A stretch of DNA of 64,000 nucleotides, taken from NCBI RefSeq assembly GCF_017654505.1, contig NC_054548.1, positions 34,919,774-34,983,773 of the forward strand. The letters are read 5' to 3'. The number at the start of each line of letters is the position of its first letter. The stretch's first letter is position 1. Below, piece by piece: positions 37,881-51,860 of the stretch. The notes beneath the pieces were generated by a model that was given only the letters and a program-made list of their open reading frames with translations, was not told the origin of the DNA and ran no database searches. The DNA is from Polyodon spathula. Lineage: Eukaryota > Chordata > Actinopteri > Acipenseriformes > Polyodontidae. A program made the position numbers and the translations under genes.

Positions 37881-40800
37881 ATGCATTAGATCTCTTTTGG
37901 TATGGAGAGCAGTGGGGTGCCTTGTTGAGTAGAATGGTTGGGTGTCCTTTTGATCTTTATAGAATTGAGCTTTTTTGAATTCTATTGCTATGCCTTTTTG
38001 TTCTTTGTTCTTTTAGACAGAGAAAACATTTAGTATTTTCTATTCTATTGTAAAAAAAAAAAAAAAAAAAAAAAGTCAAAACTTTATAAATTTGAGGGGG
38101 GGGGTGGGGTGTGCGCCAGAACATTAAGACTGCGACTGGGGCCCCCCAAATATCTTCTGGGACCTTCAGTTTGTTTAGTTGAAAGTCCTGGACCCTCAAT
38201 AGGAAAATGTTTTGAAGAACCCTGTAGGTTTTGTTTTTTATTACAGTCAGTATAACTGCATGATGTAGGCCTAGTTGCTAAGAATTGTAATAGCTCTGCA
38301 TAGCCATGGATCTTAATTTGAAGCTTAAAAGCAAATCGGATCCTTTTTTATGCAAGTTCTTCAAAAAGAAAGCCAAAAAAAAAGTGCCATTGATTTGAAT
38401 TACTTTTAGAAATAGCATGCTTAGAATGAAACAGAATAATACTGTGTATTATAGTATAAGACATTTATTTTGCAGCAGGAGTTGTCTTGGCACATTAAAT
38501 AAAATGAACACATTCTCTGTCAGTGAAAATGACGTTCACCACAAGATCAACAGAATACATATACTGTATATTAGAATCACGATTAACCAAAGCATTACCT
38601 ATAATTTTATGTTTTAGTCATGATGTGCATTTCCTGACTGAGCCAACTCTTTTCACTGTAGTCAAGAACAGAATGCTGTAGCTCAATTACTGAAGGAGTC
38701 CTCCTAATATTGCATTGCTTTGGATTGGGATTCCTTTGTGTGGTATTAACATAGCAAACAATCAGCTGCAGTACTGTACAATTGGGCTACAGTCAGGCAC
38801 TGTACAGTATCAGGCATCACTGTTGTGTCCTGCTATTGCTGGCAGTGCTGTGGTCTAACAGGTTTGAGCATGCTGATGCACTGGTGTTAAAATGCCGTGT
38901 TAACTTGAGAGTGAAAAAGCACTCCATTGTTTTGTACACCAAGCTAACTATTTGAATGTCAGTTATTTAAAGAGCTTATTCAAATGCAGCCCTAGATAGT
39001 AGCGTTTCCTATGTGTATGCAAATCAGGACATTGGTACTGATAAAATGTAAGGGTTACTCTAAGCTCTAATGTATCAGCATGCCTTGATGTCCTAATGAC
39101 TGGTGGCACCAATATGGGGAAAATTGGATTGCTGTGGAATTTTGGGTTTATGTGAAGAACTAGGGATTTACTAGGAGAACACATTGGACAACAGATGCTT
39201 CCTGTTTGCAGTAGGTCATTAGGTACACAAAGACGTATGATTGTTAAAGGTGCTACATTTAAACCCAGGGGCTGAAAGAACAAAGAATTGTCTCCATTTA
39301 CAAGCTGATGTTTGATTATGGAGCTAAAGAATTTCCTGTGAAAGTGGCTATGGGTTTGCTTAGTGTGTAGAGGTGATTGGGAAGATCCTTGCATGCGAGT
39401 GTGAGCTCTTCACGCAGGTGGAAATTGCTTTGCAGCAATTTGGAGGAACATGCTGTGACTTGCCAAGTTATTTGTTTGCCTTTAGCACTGAGGTAAAAAG
39501 GTTTATTAGAAGAAATAATTTATACCCATTTGCCTGAAGGGGAAAAAAATTAAAATAAGGTGTGTGGTGTTAATCTGTTTTCTAAGGTAAAAGGGAATGG
39601 AGGAGACATGCTGTAGTGGTCCCAGACACCTGCCCTCAAATATTTTGTGGTTCTAAAATATTAATATAGTCATTTCATAGGTGCAGTTTGAATATGTATT
39701 TAATCCATTTATTTACATTGGAAGTAAGTGGTAAAAAAAAAAAAAAAAAAAAAGTTACCGGATTAGAAAATTGAGTCATGTTTCGCTGGTTTCATGAACT
39801 TTGACTGACTTTTTTTTTTATTATTATTATTTATTTTATGAACAAGTAACTTTCACAATATCCTTCAATTTATTTAACTTTCAGAACTTGAGTACAGATG
39901 GTTGAAGCTATTTTATATTGTTATTCTGTACCCTCATAACATTTTATTAATTGTCTCTTAAATTTACCAAGTACCAGTATGAAAGGTTTCACAAATGCCT
40001 TCACTTCAATTACAGTATTGCTAAAGTCAAGTGGTAACCCATTATTAAAACCTTGCCAGACAAATCTTTGTATTTTCCAAATGGATTTTGGAATCTTTTA
40101 TTAAAAAAGGTGGCCTAATGTTGCCATCTCGTCTTTAGAAATTAAGCAGTATACCTTGTTTTTGGTCACCAAATTCATATAATTGTTTGAAAATATATGA
40201 TATTAAAAGCATTCATTAAGCTTTAAATGTAGTTTTTCTTGCACTAAGTATGCAGTATCTCAACCTAAGGTTGCTTCACAAAATATAGGTGAGATAACCA
40301 TCAGAAGTTGTATCGTTTCCATACCGCCTGCACATTAAACATACATTTCTCTTTAGTTGTTTTTGTGTCACTAGTATAGAGGGCATTCAGCAATGTTTGC
40401 ATGCTTGGTTTCTGTGGTCTAATACTATTGATGGTGTCTTAACTCCTCAATAGGAGTTAGCTGCTAGATCCTCCTCCCCATGGGGATTTTCATTCAAGTC
40501 AAGTAGGATTAATTTAACCCTTGGGACAAGTGATCAACCCACTTCAGAGTTGATTATTTGCTGTGGGCTTAACAGCCCCACCCAAATGATGTGGTTGGTC
40601 AGTTAGTATACCATTAGGTTAATGTGTGAGCTGGCAGTCTTCATAAAGTAGACTTTTCTTTGTTCAAGTTTGTTTTATTGAATTGCTATGGTGTAAGCTT
40701 ATTAAGATAATGAGACAAATGGAAGTTATTTCTGCTGTTATCACTTAAGCTGGAATTAAATTACCTCCATATTGGGCAGATGAGACATCATGCCACAGGC

Positions 40801-40998
40801 AAGCTTCTTTTGCTGTGACGTGTCAGATGCCATTTTACATGCTTCAGTGTCTTCTACAAATGCTAGGATTTACCGTAATTAAGTTTGATTACAGTGAAAT
40901 GGGGATTTGGTGGTGTTTGCCTAGATGGTAACACAGTACATATTACACTTTGATTTATTTAGATGTTACAATAGCTAGTATATTAATAGTGCTCTAGA
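37881..40998. other. Long AT-rich stretch, no gene seen
   Basis: It contains poly-A tracts (38050-38074 and 39733-39753). A 143-codon minus frame at 38963-39394 lacks any domain and is taken as chance. No RNA gene or regulatory signal recognised. Confidence 0.45.
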
Positions 40999-42620
40999 GC
41001 ACCGTTTCTCAAATGCGGCCACCAACAGCCCCCCAGCAATTTCTCTCTTAATAACACTTCACCTTATCATTGCTGCTGTGCAGCTTTCATTCAGCGCAGT
41101 TCATGCTGCTAGCATTGTGATTCCTCATACTGCTTCTCTGTCTCTTAGCTGCTATTGGCCACCAGTAACGTCAGTCATTGCATGTTGATTGGCAGAACTT
41201 TTCATTCTGATCAGATTTCATTTTGGCATATGTCACAAATCTGCGTCCATTTCACTTTGTCTGTGCTCATTGGTTAATCAACGAGAGAAGACTTTAGTAG
41301 TGCGACATGAAAACAACGGTATGGAATAATATTGTTTTCTTTGGTGCGGAAAAACTATCTGAATATTTTAACAAACATTGGACAAGTGTCCACCATAAAA
41401 TCCGGGAATTTTTCGGAGTTTATTTTACTTATACTAAAATCGGAATAAAATCGGTAAAGAATTGTTTTAAATTAAACATTGGTAAAAATTGTGTGTGTGT
41501 GTGTGGGGGGGGTTTGGGGATAAAATCTCAGTTTACATACTTTACAGGTGGAATATGATGCATACTGGCAGTTCTGGTTTCTGATTAAGTTTAATGTCCC
41601 TGGGATGTATAATGAGCAGAATCTGCAAGTCAAAGCCACATTTTCCCAAATTATCTGGTACTCAGCGAATGTTTGGGCAATTGCTGTGCTGGAAATAGAA
41701 GGTATGAACAGGACATCAGCACAAAACAAGCCAGGTTTGTTCAGCAGTTGCCACAATGATGAGTCTTTGATTGGCCAACATAATCAGTTGATAATGTGTT
41801 TGTGAAGTGACAGAGAACCAGGTTTGAACATTATTTGATCCTCTGATTTCTAAACGCCTGCTGTATCCTAGGATACAGTGTAGGTCTGCTTTATTATAAT
41901 ATCGGATTCAAAATAAAACAACATTTGAATCAAAATATTGTTTATTTCCTAGAAAATAGTACTGGGAAAATATTGAATAATAGACCAAAATCGGGTATAA
42001 ATCGGTAAAAACCGACGTCCAGTTAAAAAATTCCTGTAATTTTTCAGTAAAATTCAGAATAAACCGCGAATGCGGAACATTATATAGTGCACATGCATTT
42101 AGTTCCTTCAGATCTGTAGACTTGTGCAAACTTTTTCAGTACTGGAAACATTATTATTATTAATAATAATATCAATAATAATACTACATCTCTGTTTGAA
42201 TTCAGTTATTAATGTTAAATGCGCATCATGCTGCGGGATTCTTTGCGACATATATTGGTCATATTCCACTGTTGTTGTTGTTAAAATGGCTGTTATGTTC
42301 AGTTTTAAAACTAATGCAGTAGTACAGCACTGGTATTATGTTATGGACTGTCACAATATCTACCGTAAATTGAGAAAGCTGGGTTTTGACGGCAGTCACA
42401 GAAGAGACATGTGCGTCTGTTTGGTTGTTACAATAAAGTGCCGTTCCTGATCACTAAATTTTGTCTTGTGAATACATAACAATGGCATCCAAGCAAAGTG
42501 TGTGGAATTTCTTTACCAAGGAGGAGAGAACGGAATTTGCAAACTCCAAGGAAATATTTCAAAGGAGGAAGCACACATACTTAATGTGCTCCACATTCAT
42601 GTTATTTCTGTTTTGTTTAT
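40999..42620 (+). pseudogene. hAT transposon remnant (left end and BED-type N-terminus)
   Basis: caccgtttctcaaatgcggcc at 41000 resembles the end of hAT/Charlie-type elements. At 42482 the plus strand begins MASKQSVWNFFTKEERTEFA and stays open for about 35 codons, the usual start of ZBED-like hAT transposases before the BED zinc finger. The finger and catalytic parts are missing. Between them lie 41395-41465 and 42000-42070, two related ataaaatcgg-type segments in opposite orientation. Confidence 0.45.
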
Positions 42621-42959
42621 TTTTAAATAAAGGCTATTTTTTATCTTTGTGGTAAGAAACTAGAGGCCCGATCTTCAAAAGGTTTGTGCACCGCACAGCG
42701 GGGTATGTGCGTCGCAAATGGCCGTTGTGCTGAAATTGTGTCAAGTTGTCATATCTGAAACTTCCTTTTACGGGTCACAATCCATTCTGTGCTGTGCAGA
42801 AATAAAATGTATGCATTGCGCAATATGGGGGGAGTGGCCGACAATATGTGTGATCATGTTATATTCGAAGGTATGCACCAAGCACAAAACCACATTTGTG
42901 ATGCGCAGAATAAGGATTGTAAAAGGCCTGTGTTAACTCCGCGCACACTACCATTCCAG

Positions 42960-43505
42960 CACTGACTACAAACAGGCAACAATGGGAAACGTGGGTAGCA
43001 TGCAGCATGTCCATCTACATTTGGATGTGAATGATGCAAGGCACACCCAGCAACAGCAACCCAGACCCATAGGCTAAGATATGCTGAAAGGGTGTACTGG
43101 CCTTGGCACACGTATGAGGAGCTCAGCAATGAGCAAGTCGTGTCCAGGTGTCGTCTCGACCGAGACATGCTGACTCATCTATGTCATGTGCTGCATGATG
43201 ACCTGGCCAGAATAAACCTGCGCAGTCATGCCTTGTCTGAGCAATTGGTAGTGTCTGTCTCGATGTGTATCCTGGCTACCGGGACCTTTCATAAGGTAGC
43301 AGGTGATACAGTGGGGATCACTCAGTCAGCCGTGTCCCGTCACCTCGACAGGTTCATAACCGCGTTTCTGCGACGTGCTGAGGAACATATTAAATTCCCC
43401 AGTACCAGAGCAAACAGTGAGGATAATGCAGGGTTTTATGAGTTTACCCACCTGCAGCGCGTAGTAGGTGCAATTGACTGCACCCATATTGCTATCCGGG
43501 CACCT
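42960..43505 (+). pseudogene. PIF/Harbinger transposase, N-terminal half
   Basis: The frame encodes an N-terminal helical region (YWPWHTYEELSNEQVVSRCR), a helix-turn-helix-like ITQSAVSRHLDRFITAF, then THLQRVVGAIDCTHIAIRAP, which holds the first catalytic Asp of Harbinger DDE transposases (also the fold of the domesticated HARBI1). Homology stops at AIRAP near 43503, where unrelated sequence begins. The second and third catalytic residues are absent. A possible left terminal repeat (ggcccgatcttc) lies at 42665, and an inverted partner (gaagattgggccc) at 47989. Confidence 0.75.
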
Positions 43506-43883
43506 GTTTCAGTTGTCCTGTTCTATCAGGATTCCAGTTGTATTCGGAATAGTGGGAAATTTGAATAGCTATTCCATGCCTTGTAAACACGGTATTCTAA
43601 ATGAATCTGACCGTATTTTGAATACCAGTATTCCGAAAACGTGATACAGAATACCCACTTACTATTAGGATACTATCGGAATACTAGCCCTTCTAAAAAC
43701 CTTTTTTTTCTAGACACACGAGTCGTCGTTTTATAATCTATAATATATAAGACGACGGCTTGTGTGCCCAACAAAGCGTTTGCAAAAAACTGTGCACAAA
43801 TATATTAGTACTTGTATGACCCCAAACTGGTTACCAACTATGCAATATCTTCCTGTTTTTTAGTAGATCAACAGTCAATACCA

Positions 43884-43886
<3 letters not shown>
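43506..43886. other. Insertion or unrelated repeat joined to the Harbinger fragment
   Basis: The text is rich in attcc/ggaat motifs in both orientations (attcggaata, ggaatactagccct), suggesting a small inverted-repeat element. Family not recognised. Confidence 0.35.

Positions 43887-43961
<75 letters not shown>
43887..43961. repeat. TA microsatellite
   Basis: About 37 TA units directly left of the Tc1 element. Confidence 0.95.
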
Positions 43962-43962
<1 letters not shown>

Positions 43963-43964
<2 letters not shown>

Positions 43965-45556
43965 TACCAGTCAAAAGTTTTTGAGTACACTTGCTGGAAA
44001 CTAGGTTTTTTTCATAATTGACAATGTTTTACGTCATATACGTTTCTGTAAATACTTGAAAATGAAAACACGTTACAATATCCAAAACATAATGTAAGGA
44101 GTATCAAGGCAATGTTCAGGAAAATTGAAAATTGTCTGTAAATCTTGACTTCCTCAAAGTAGCCACCCTTTGCCTTAATAACAGCCTCACAAACACAAGG
44201 CATTCGGTTAACAAGTTTCACCCGACATGTCTTCACAGCTCTTCTTCAGCAGAGATGTAGGGCACTTGTGGGTAGCTTTGCTTTGATTCTTCTGTCCAGT
44301 TTGTCCCATACAAGTTCTATGGGATTGAGGTCTGGCGACTGAGCAAGCCAGGTCATTAGATTGAGTTGTCCTTCACTTTCCTTCTTTGCCAGATAGTTCT
44401 TGCAACTTTGAGGTGTGTTTCGGGTCATTATCTTGCTGAAGAATGAAGGACTGCCCAACTAGCTGTAATCCTGATGGAATGGCATGCCTCCGAAGTATGC
44501 TATGATAGCCATGCTGGTTGAGCTTGCCATGGACTTGGTAAAGATCACCAACTCTGTCACCAGCAAAGCAATCCCAAACCATGACACTGTCTCCTCCATG
44601 CTTGACAGTTGGAACCACACATGCAGAACTCATGCGCTCACCCTCTCTGTGTCTTACTCGGCGGTTGGACCTAAATATTTCAAATTCTGACTCGTGACAC
44701 AGTTTCTGTGTTTTTTGGCCCAGGCAAGTCTCTTCCTCTTATTCTGCACTCTTAACAATGGTTTCTTTGCAGCAATTCTTCCAGTTAGGCCAGCTTCACG
44801 CAATCTCCTCTTAACAGTTGATGTTGAAACATCTGTACTTCTAGTAGCATTTAGCTGAGCTTGTATTTCAGGGGCAGTTAATCGCCGGTTTTGCAGACTT
44901 GTGACTCGAATGAACTTGTCACCCTTGGCCTGCCCGACCTTGTTCGGTCCTCATGAGTGCCAGTTTCTTCAAATTGTTTGATGGTCTTGGCCACAGTAGT
45001 TACAGACATTTTTAAAGTTCTTGTGATTTGTCTTAAAAATTGACCTTAATTTCTTAAAGTAATTACAGAATTTTTTCTTTGCTTAACTGAGAGTATTTTG
45101 CCATTTTCTGCTCCCATACATTTGGGAATGACAAACTCGTGCCTATGCTACCTGTATTTATAGTAATCATGGACCCTCACCTGTTAACAATAATTGGTGA
45201 CAAAAGGTTAATTAGGTAACATGCTAGTTAACTCGAGGGAACATCTAACAAAGACACTTTTATACTTAGGCCAGTGTTCTAACACCGTGTTACAGACATT
45301 TCAGACTTTTAACTGTCTTGGGCATCAGAATGAAATCCCCTTGCTTTGGGTGACCATTTCATTGAAATTGACAAGATTTACATTTTCGTTTAAAAATTAC
45401 ATTTCTGAATGCAATTCACTTATGATTATCAGCTTATATAAGTACACGTATCATATAATGAAATATTAAGTGTTTATAGGCAAGTTTATAGAAAAAGCGT
45501 AGATAATCATGAAGAACCTGGTTTCAAGCAGGTGTACTCAAACTTTTGACTGGTAC
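43963..45556 (-). mobile_element. Tc1-type transposon, near full length but inactive
   Basis: Inverted ends agtaccagtcaaaagttt (43963) and its complement aaacttttgactggtact (45539-45556) bound about 1.6 kb. A degraded transposase on the minus strand runs from about 45120 (MYGSRKWQNT) to 44250. Pieces are in order: helix-turn-helix remnants, VVPTVKHGGDSVMVWDCFAG, ILQQDNDPKHTSK (second Asp), and AQSPDLNPIELVWDKLDRR (third acidic residue). At least three frame breaks and several stops are present. It is flanked on both sides by TA arrays, fitting Tc1's TA target. Confidence 0.85.
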
Positions 45557-45760
<204 letters not shown>

Positions 45761-46440
45761 CTAGGTAGTCACTTTGAGATTAAAACCTATTTTATGAGTG
45801 AGACCTAGCCAAGCAGGTAGCAGCAAGTCAATCAGACAACAAGAACAAATACACAATAAAATACATTTAAGACACAGGCAAATCACATTCAGAACAATAA
45901 TCAAAATACACAAAAGTAGTCAACCATTTAAAACAGTTACAACTCTCATTCATGAAATCATGCAGTTTACTCTTAAATTGCAATAAAGATATCTGCGTCT
46001 GCAGCTTTAGTTTGGACTGGAACTCATTCCAGGACCATGGGACATAATAAGCAAAGGATCCTTTACCAGCCTCAATACGCCCATTTGGGATTTGAAAATG
46101 CAAAAAAGAATGAGATCTGAGGCTATGGTTGCTATAGGAAGATATACGGTATTCATTTAAGTAAGAGGGTAATTTACATTGAATAGCCTTATATGCCAGA
46201 ATATACCAGTGCTTCAACCTGCCTAAAGCCAAAGAAGTCCAGCCTACCAAATCGTATAATTTACAATGATGATAATTAAATCTTGTATTTGTAATGTACC
46301 TCAACGCTGCATGATATAGCGAGTCCAGTTTACCTAAAGTTGATTGTGATGCAAGCCTATATACTGCATCACCACAGTCAATTTGCAGCAAAAGCATACA
46401 AGCAACAAGCCTTTGTTTCCATAATAACATAACATGTTCA

Positions 46441-48229
46441 CAACATAGTGACGTTTATAGCGTATTCCCATGCCCAACAGACGAGTGTGGAAACATGCAC
46501 TAACCCTGTCCAGCACACTGCCTTCCTTCTGTACCTTTAATACGGTCCTATTAGCATATGGTAATGCATCAGTAATTAGAAACATATGATGCAAATGTAT
46601 TCTAGGTCGACATTCAGTATGCACAGAGCGCAATCAAATTTGAATTGGGCGAAAGCCCTAATTCCTCTGAATGTACCAGTATCTGCGCGATAATTGCGAT
46701 GCGTAAGTTCCAATTGCGATGCACTGTTGAACGTACAATAGTACAGAACTCCAACCACCTACCCTTCCCCCCCACTGGATGGGCAGATCAGTTATGTGTT
46801 TTATCACTGAGTATTGTATTGATATGATGAACAGCGGTAGTGTGTTTACATATACAGTTATATATGTTCTTCACTGCTCCACAGGCATATCCATCCAACG
46901 TGTGCCATCAAAGTATAGAAATGAAGATTGAGAGAAGGATGAAGAGGGGAGGGGGTCGTGCCATCTGTAAATTTAATTGTATAAATACATCATACACCCA
47001 TCTTGTGGCCCATTGCTTTATTTGGCTATTCCATAGGTTGCTGTGTATTACGGGTGAGGGGTGGGCAGCTGCACTTTGGCGAGCCAATCACCGTCAGGGC
47101 ACTCTTGCTGTGAAAGGCATGCTTATATTTTCCTAAAGCCAGACCGGTGATACGATCAGCCAATCAAAGACCTGTACTTTCTCTGCAGCAGTCCATTTAT
47201 AAGTTAGCTGATGCGGGACAAACAGTTCTGTTAACTGTAATTTCTGGCCGTTTATGCAGCTGTCCAGTCTGCTGAATGTCGATGTTGCTAATTGTACAGA
47301 GACTGTTCAATTATTTAGAAATCATAGTAGGCTACAATTAACATTTTAGGGGCGTATTTAGAATTAATTATTATTATTACAAAAAAATAAATAAAAAAAA
47401 GTCATAACGAAAAAATTCCATTCCGGCGACACTTATACAAAACCTTACAAACTGGGCTTAATCATGATGTTCAAATGGGTGAGTAGAATGAATAGCATAA
47501 CGCATTTCTGTGTATTGTGTATATAAAAATGCTTGATTGATGTTCAATCAGCTGGCCTTTAAAGAAACCTATATAGTATTTCCTTGTGATACAAGCATTC
47601 AATAAAACAGTGGCGTATTCAGTTCTTTAATTTGAAAGCTCGGCACCTAGCTATGGAGCCACTTGTGTATTGTGTCTTTGAATGGTCCATATGTATGTGT
47701 GCGCGATATATTGTGTGGTCTCATCTGCTGTCATATCGGTACATACTGTGGCAACACCAATGATAGCAGCTTGTTGGGGTAATGCCATTACTAATGTGTG
47801 CAGTTGCTATATTGGTAGTGAATCCGCAGACAGTTTTGCGAGGCACAAACAAGATTTGCGAATTGCTCAAAAAATTGCTATATTCCAATGTCTCGCAACT
47901 GCTTTGTGCCATTTTGGAATATCTCTCATTTTGTGCCAAAGCACTATTTTTTTGCGAGGCATAAATTTAACGAGGGGATTGCGCGAAGATCGAAGATTGG
48001 GCCCTATATCTGTGCAATAACTGTAGATAAGGCATTCCATATTGGAAGCCACAGAAGTTATTCTGAGAAGAATAGTCGCCACAGTTATTGTTATTATTAT
48101 TGAGGTGTACTTGCCGCTCGGGCCCAGGCGTGGCGCCGCTCCTGACCTGCACAGTACTTATTTGTTTGAGTGTGTTTGTCACTGTTCATTTGTTTTGGCC
48201 ATCTTGCCTTTTGTTTCGTGTTTTTAGTT
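46441..48229. other. Repeat-like DNA without a gene
   Basis: Several gcg- and ttgcga-rich segments (46600-46740 and 47810-48000) look like non-autonomous Harbinger-type repeats. The 112-codon frame at 47682-48020 lies across one and shows no domain. Confidence 0.35.
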
Positions 48230-48345
48230 TTTAATAAATATTTCATTTATAATTAAGTACTCGCATCAGTGCTTCAACCCGCAGTACTGTTCTCTTCCTG
48301 ATCTGTGACATCACCACCAAGCCATCCTGCGACTCTGCCTTTGAC
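48230..48345 (+). mobile_element. LTR 3'-end fragment
   Basis: ttaataaatatttc, then cagtactgtt and gacatcaccaccaagccatcc, match the end region of the LTR families at 24.2 and 27.7 kb and the block at 84. Only the R-U5-like part is recognisable. Confidence 0.4.
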
Positions 48346-48436
48346 CCAACATAAGTAAACATGGCTTTTGTTATCCAACTAATTAAGCAATAATGAAAAC
48401 AGACAAATAGTTATGTTACACAACTTAATACAATTC

Positions 48437-48479
<43 letters not shown>

Positions 48480-49739
48480 TATTATACACACTGTCTCCCA
48501 AAAACCATCCATCAGCTGTATCTTCCACAATTCACCCAAATGAAACCGCAGTTTACTCCCAGGATATCGAATGACAGCATCTACACTCATTTTATCATCT
48601 CAGATGGCTTGAATATTAATGGAATGAAAACCTTTCCTGCATTATGTACAGGTGCTCATTCACAGTCAAGGGACAACATTGGTATTTGAGATCCATCTTG
48701 ATCTAATAACTAATCTGTGTGACTTATCTCCTCTTTTGGCAATCGATACTTAGATATTAATTCTGAGCCTCCACGCTTCTGCCGTAACGACAGCCAGATA
48801 GTTTTATAAGCGGCATGGTATGACCTCAAACAGGATCTACGATGAAAAGTTCTACTTGCGGTTGCTGTCTGGCTGTCGCAAGTTTCAGTGGAAATCTGCA
48901 TTACTGCAGCCCTGCGAAAGTTTTATGAAACCCAAATTGTAATCTGCGATGTTCCTGCAACTGCACAAATTGCTTTTATGAAATGGGCCTGTGCAAAGGA
49001 TAGCTTGTGGGTGACGCCAGACCAGGAAATACACAGATTATTCAATGGCCAAGTGAGACCGATAGGAGCCAAGAGATGCAAAAAAAAATGGGGCGGATCT
49101 GAGCAATACACATGGCCCCTGTACCACAGAGATAACAGGGACATAAACAAATAAGATAGCTGCGTCAAAGTATTTATTTATAGATTTCATTTATGTAGCG
49201 CCTTTAATACCAAAGTATCACTTTATAAAAAATACAACCAAATACATAAAAATAAGAGCCCAGTCATTTTCAGCCTATAAAATATACAAATAATACTAAT
49301 AAAATAATCATTAAAAGCTTGCAATTACGTTGCATTAAAACCACTACGATAAAAATGCCATTTTATAAAAATGTGTTAAGTTTACACTCGACCGTTTGTC
49401 GGACCAGGTCCGAGATTACAATTTTCCCTTTCCAGTCCGATGTTGGACCCTGTTCGACATCATCAAAAAGATGTCAAGCACAGGTCTCTAGTTGTTTTTT
49501 CTCCTGAAAAAAACTGAGAAAACCTTTCAATGGCCGAGTGAGACCGATGGGAGCCGAGGGAAGCCGAACAAAAAAATTTAAAAGAAAAACAGCGGATCAC
49601 GAGAGTGATCAAGAGAGGATTTATCAGTATGCATGACTATGAAGAGGTATGTGAAAAATACAGCGAACAAGTGGTGGGGTTTGGCTGGAGATGCAGTGTC
49701 CTTTTGATATGCAGTGCCTTTTAAACCTATTTTACTGGG
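48346..49739. other. No gene seen; ATT microsatellite and short repeats
   Basis: (ATT)n lies at 48434-48481. A 35-bp segment (ttcaatggccaagtgagacc...) at about 49042 recurs with changes at about 49526. A Harbinger-like MITE may lie at 48700-49000. Confidence 0.4.
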
Positions 49740-51540
49740 GGGGGGGGGGATTTTTTTTTTTTAACAATGCATGTGAAAATAAATTGGACCTGACAAGTGC
49801 TGAATAAAGGGTTAAAGGGTTAAATACCCACAGACCCAGCTTCCCTAAGAAGTGGAGGTAGAACATTCCATAGTTTAGGGGCTCAAAAAAAAAAAATAAA
49901 GCCCTCCCTCCCTTGTTGATTTTATTGACCCTGGGAACAACGAGCAGCCCCGCTTCCTGTGATCTAAGAGTGTGATTTGGGAGATACGTAGTCAGTAGCT
50001 CCTGCAAATAGCTAGGTGCTGCTCCATTATGGGCTTTATAGGTCAATAATAAGATTTTAAAATCAATTCTATATTGAACAGGGAGCCAGTGGAAGGAGGC
50101 TAAAACAGGGGTGATATGCTAATTTTTTTTTTAGTTTTAGTCAAAATTCTAGCAGCAGTATTCTGAACAAGCTGTAGGTGGGACACCACACGTTTTGGGA
50201 TGCCAGAGAGGAGAGCAATTCTTAAAGAAACAAAGGCATGTGTTAGTTTCTTGGTGTCAGATAAGGAGATACTAGGTCTCAGTTTCTCAAGTGATAGAAG
50301 GATACTTTAGTAGCTTCCCTAATATAAATGATAAATCAGGATCAAAGATAACCCCCAGATTTTTTATTTCAGTTTTAGGATTTGATAAAAGACTGTCAGG
50401 GTCAAACTCACGTAATCCTAAATTTTTTATTTGGTTATGGGAGCCTACAAACATTATAAAACCTCTGTTTTATCTGAATTCAACATTAGGAAGTTAAGAG
50501 ACCTCCAGCACTTGATATCAGTAAGGCAAGCAGCAAGTAACACCATGACAGATGTATCGCCAGGTTTTAAATACAAGCTGGGTGTCATCCACATAGCAGT
50601 GGAAGTTCACACCATGTTTCCTAACAATATCACCCAATGGTAACATGTATAATGAAAATAGCAATGGACCCAGAATAGAACCTTGTGGAACACAGCAATC
50701 AACTTTAGTCAATTTATACCTATCAGTAGGTAAGATTGAAACCAAGATAAGAAAAGGCCAGACAGTCCCACCAAGTATTTGAGCCGATTTAATAAGATGG
50801 AGTGGTCTACAGTGTCAAAAGCAGCACTTGGATCAAGAAGAATTAGAACTGATGGAACTCCCGAGTCAAAGCTTATCAGTAGGTAGTTTATGACTTTCAC
50901 AAGGGCTATCTCTGTACTATGTGCAGCACGAAATCCAGACTGAAATTTCTCAGATACATCATTTAAAGTTTTAAAAAAAAAAAAAAACCTTTGTACTTGA
51001 ACTGCAACAACCCTGTCTAAGAATGGAAGATTGGAGATGGGCCTGTAGTTATTAATGCGTTTAGGTTTTTTAATTTTATAGGAATGGGCTCAAGAGAACA
51101 TACAGTAGTTCTCATTCGCTGAATCAGAGCTGTCAGCTCTTGAAAGGTAATCAAAGAAAAGACCTCCATAGTAGCCTTAGAGGCACTAATAGTTAATACT
51201 GTGCAATGAGCCTCCTTAGTAGAATATGTTTGTGGAATCTGATTTCTGATGTGTAGTATTTGTAGTATTTTATTTTTAAAGTACAGCTAGGAATAGAACC
51301 AGTGTCAAGGGAAAGAATTAATTATCAATTCTGGCAAAAAGAAATCTAGGATTATTTTTATTAGTTTCACTTAAGTTAGAGCAATACATTGATCTGGCCA
51401 GTGCCAGTGTCTTCCTATATTTAACCAGGTGGTCCTTCCATATAGTGTAGTGAACATGCAGTTTCATTACTCGCCATCTCTGTTCTAATTTCCGACCCTC
51501 ATATTTCAATTTGCGAGTAGCATCATTTAACCACGGTTAG
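49740..51540 (-). pseudogene. L2-like LINE reverse transcriptase, decayed
   Basis: Pieces run in order on the minus strand: [20 protein letters not shown] (50709-50900), [30 protein letters not shown] (YADD changed to YVDD), then TYKAHNGAAPSYLQELLTTY and GLLVVPRVN (49732-50046). An upstream linker, LARSMYCSNLSETNKNNPR, sits at 51318-51509. This is the domain order of the abundant fish L2-group LINE. Multiple frame breaks are present and the endonuclease is missing. Confidence 0.85.
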
Positions 51541-51860
51541 CTTTTTTTTTTTAAAAACACCCTCTGAGTTTTGATTGTGTGTGGGAGTAAGTGAATAATT
51601 TAAAAAAACCGGCACAGGGGCCAAAATAAACAGACAAAACAGACACTGAACAAGAAATGTAAAACCAGCACGGGCAGTAATTACTTTCAATATTATTTTT
51701 GTATCTCTCGTTCTGCCTCTGAACACACTAACCCCAGTGAGTGGTTTGTGCCTCTATGTATAGCTGTGCCGGGACTCAATTGCTAATCATTCAGTCTGGC
51801 CCCGGAACCGTCTGCACATGAACTAATTGTGACTTCCCCATGCCCACATACAAACATTGT
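51541..51860 (-). mobile_element. LTR-like fragment, antisense
   Basis: The text ggccaaaataaacagac is shared with the LTR-like block at 84-510. The segment ttgctaatcattcagtctgg...ctgcacatgaactaattgtg is related to the complement of 12290-12360. Ends not defined. Confidence 0.4.

Noticed and set aside
38963..39394. 143-codon minus frame
   Set aside because: Compositionally odd, no domain, no splice or promoter context.
47682..48020. 112-codon plus frame
   Set aside because: Lies across inverted-repeat DNA, with several overlapping frames on both strands.
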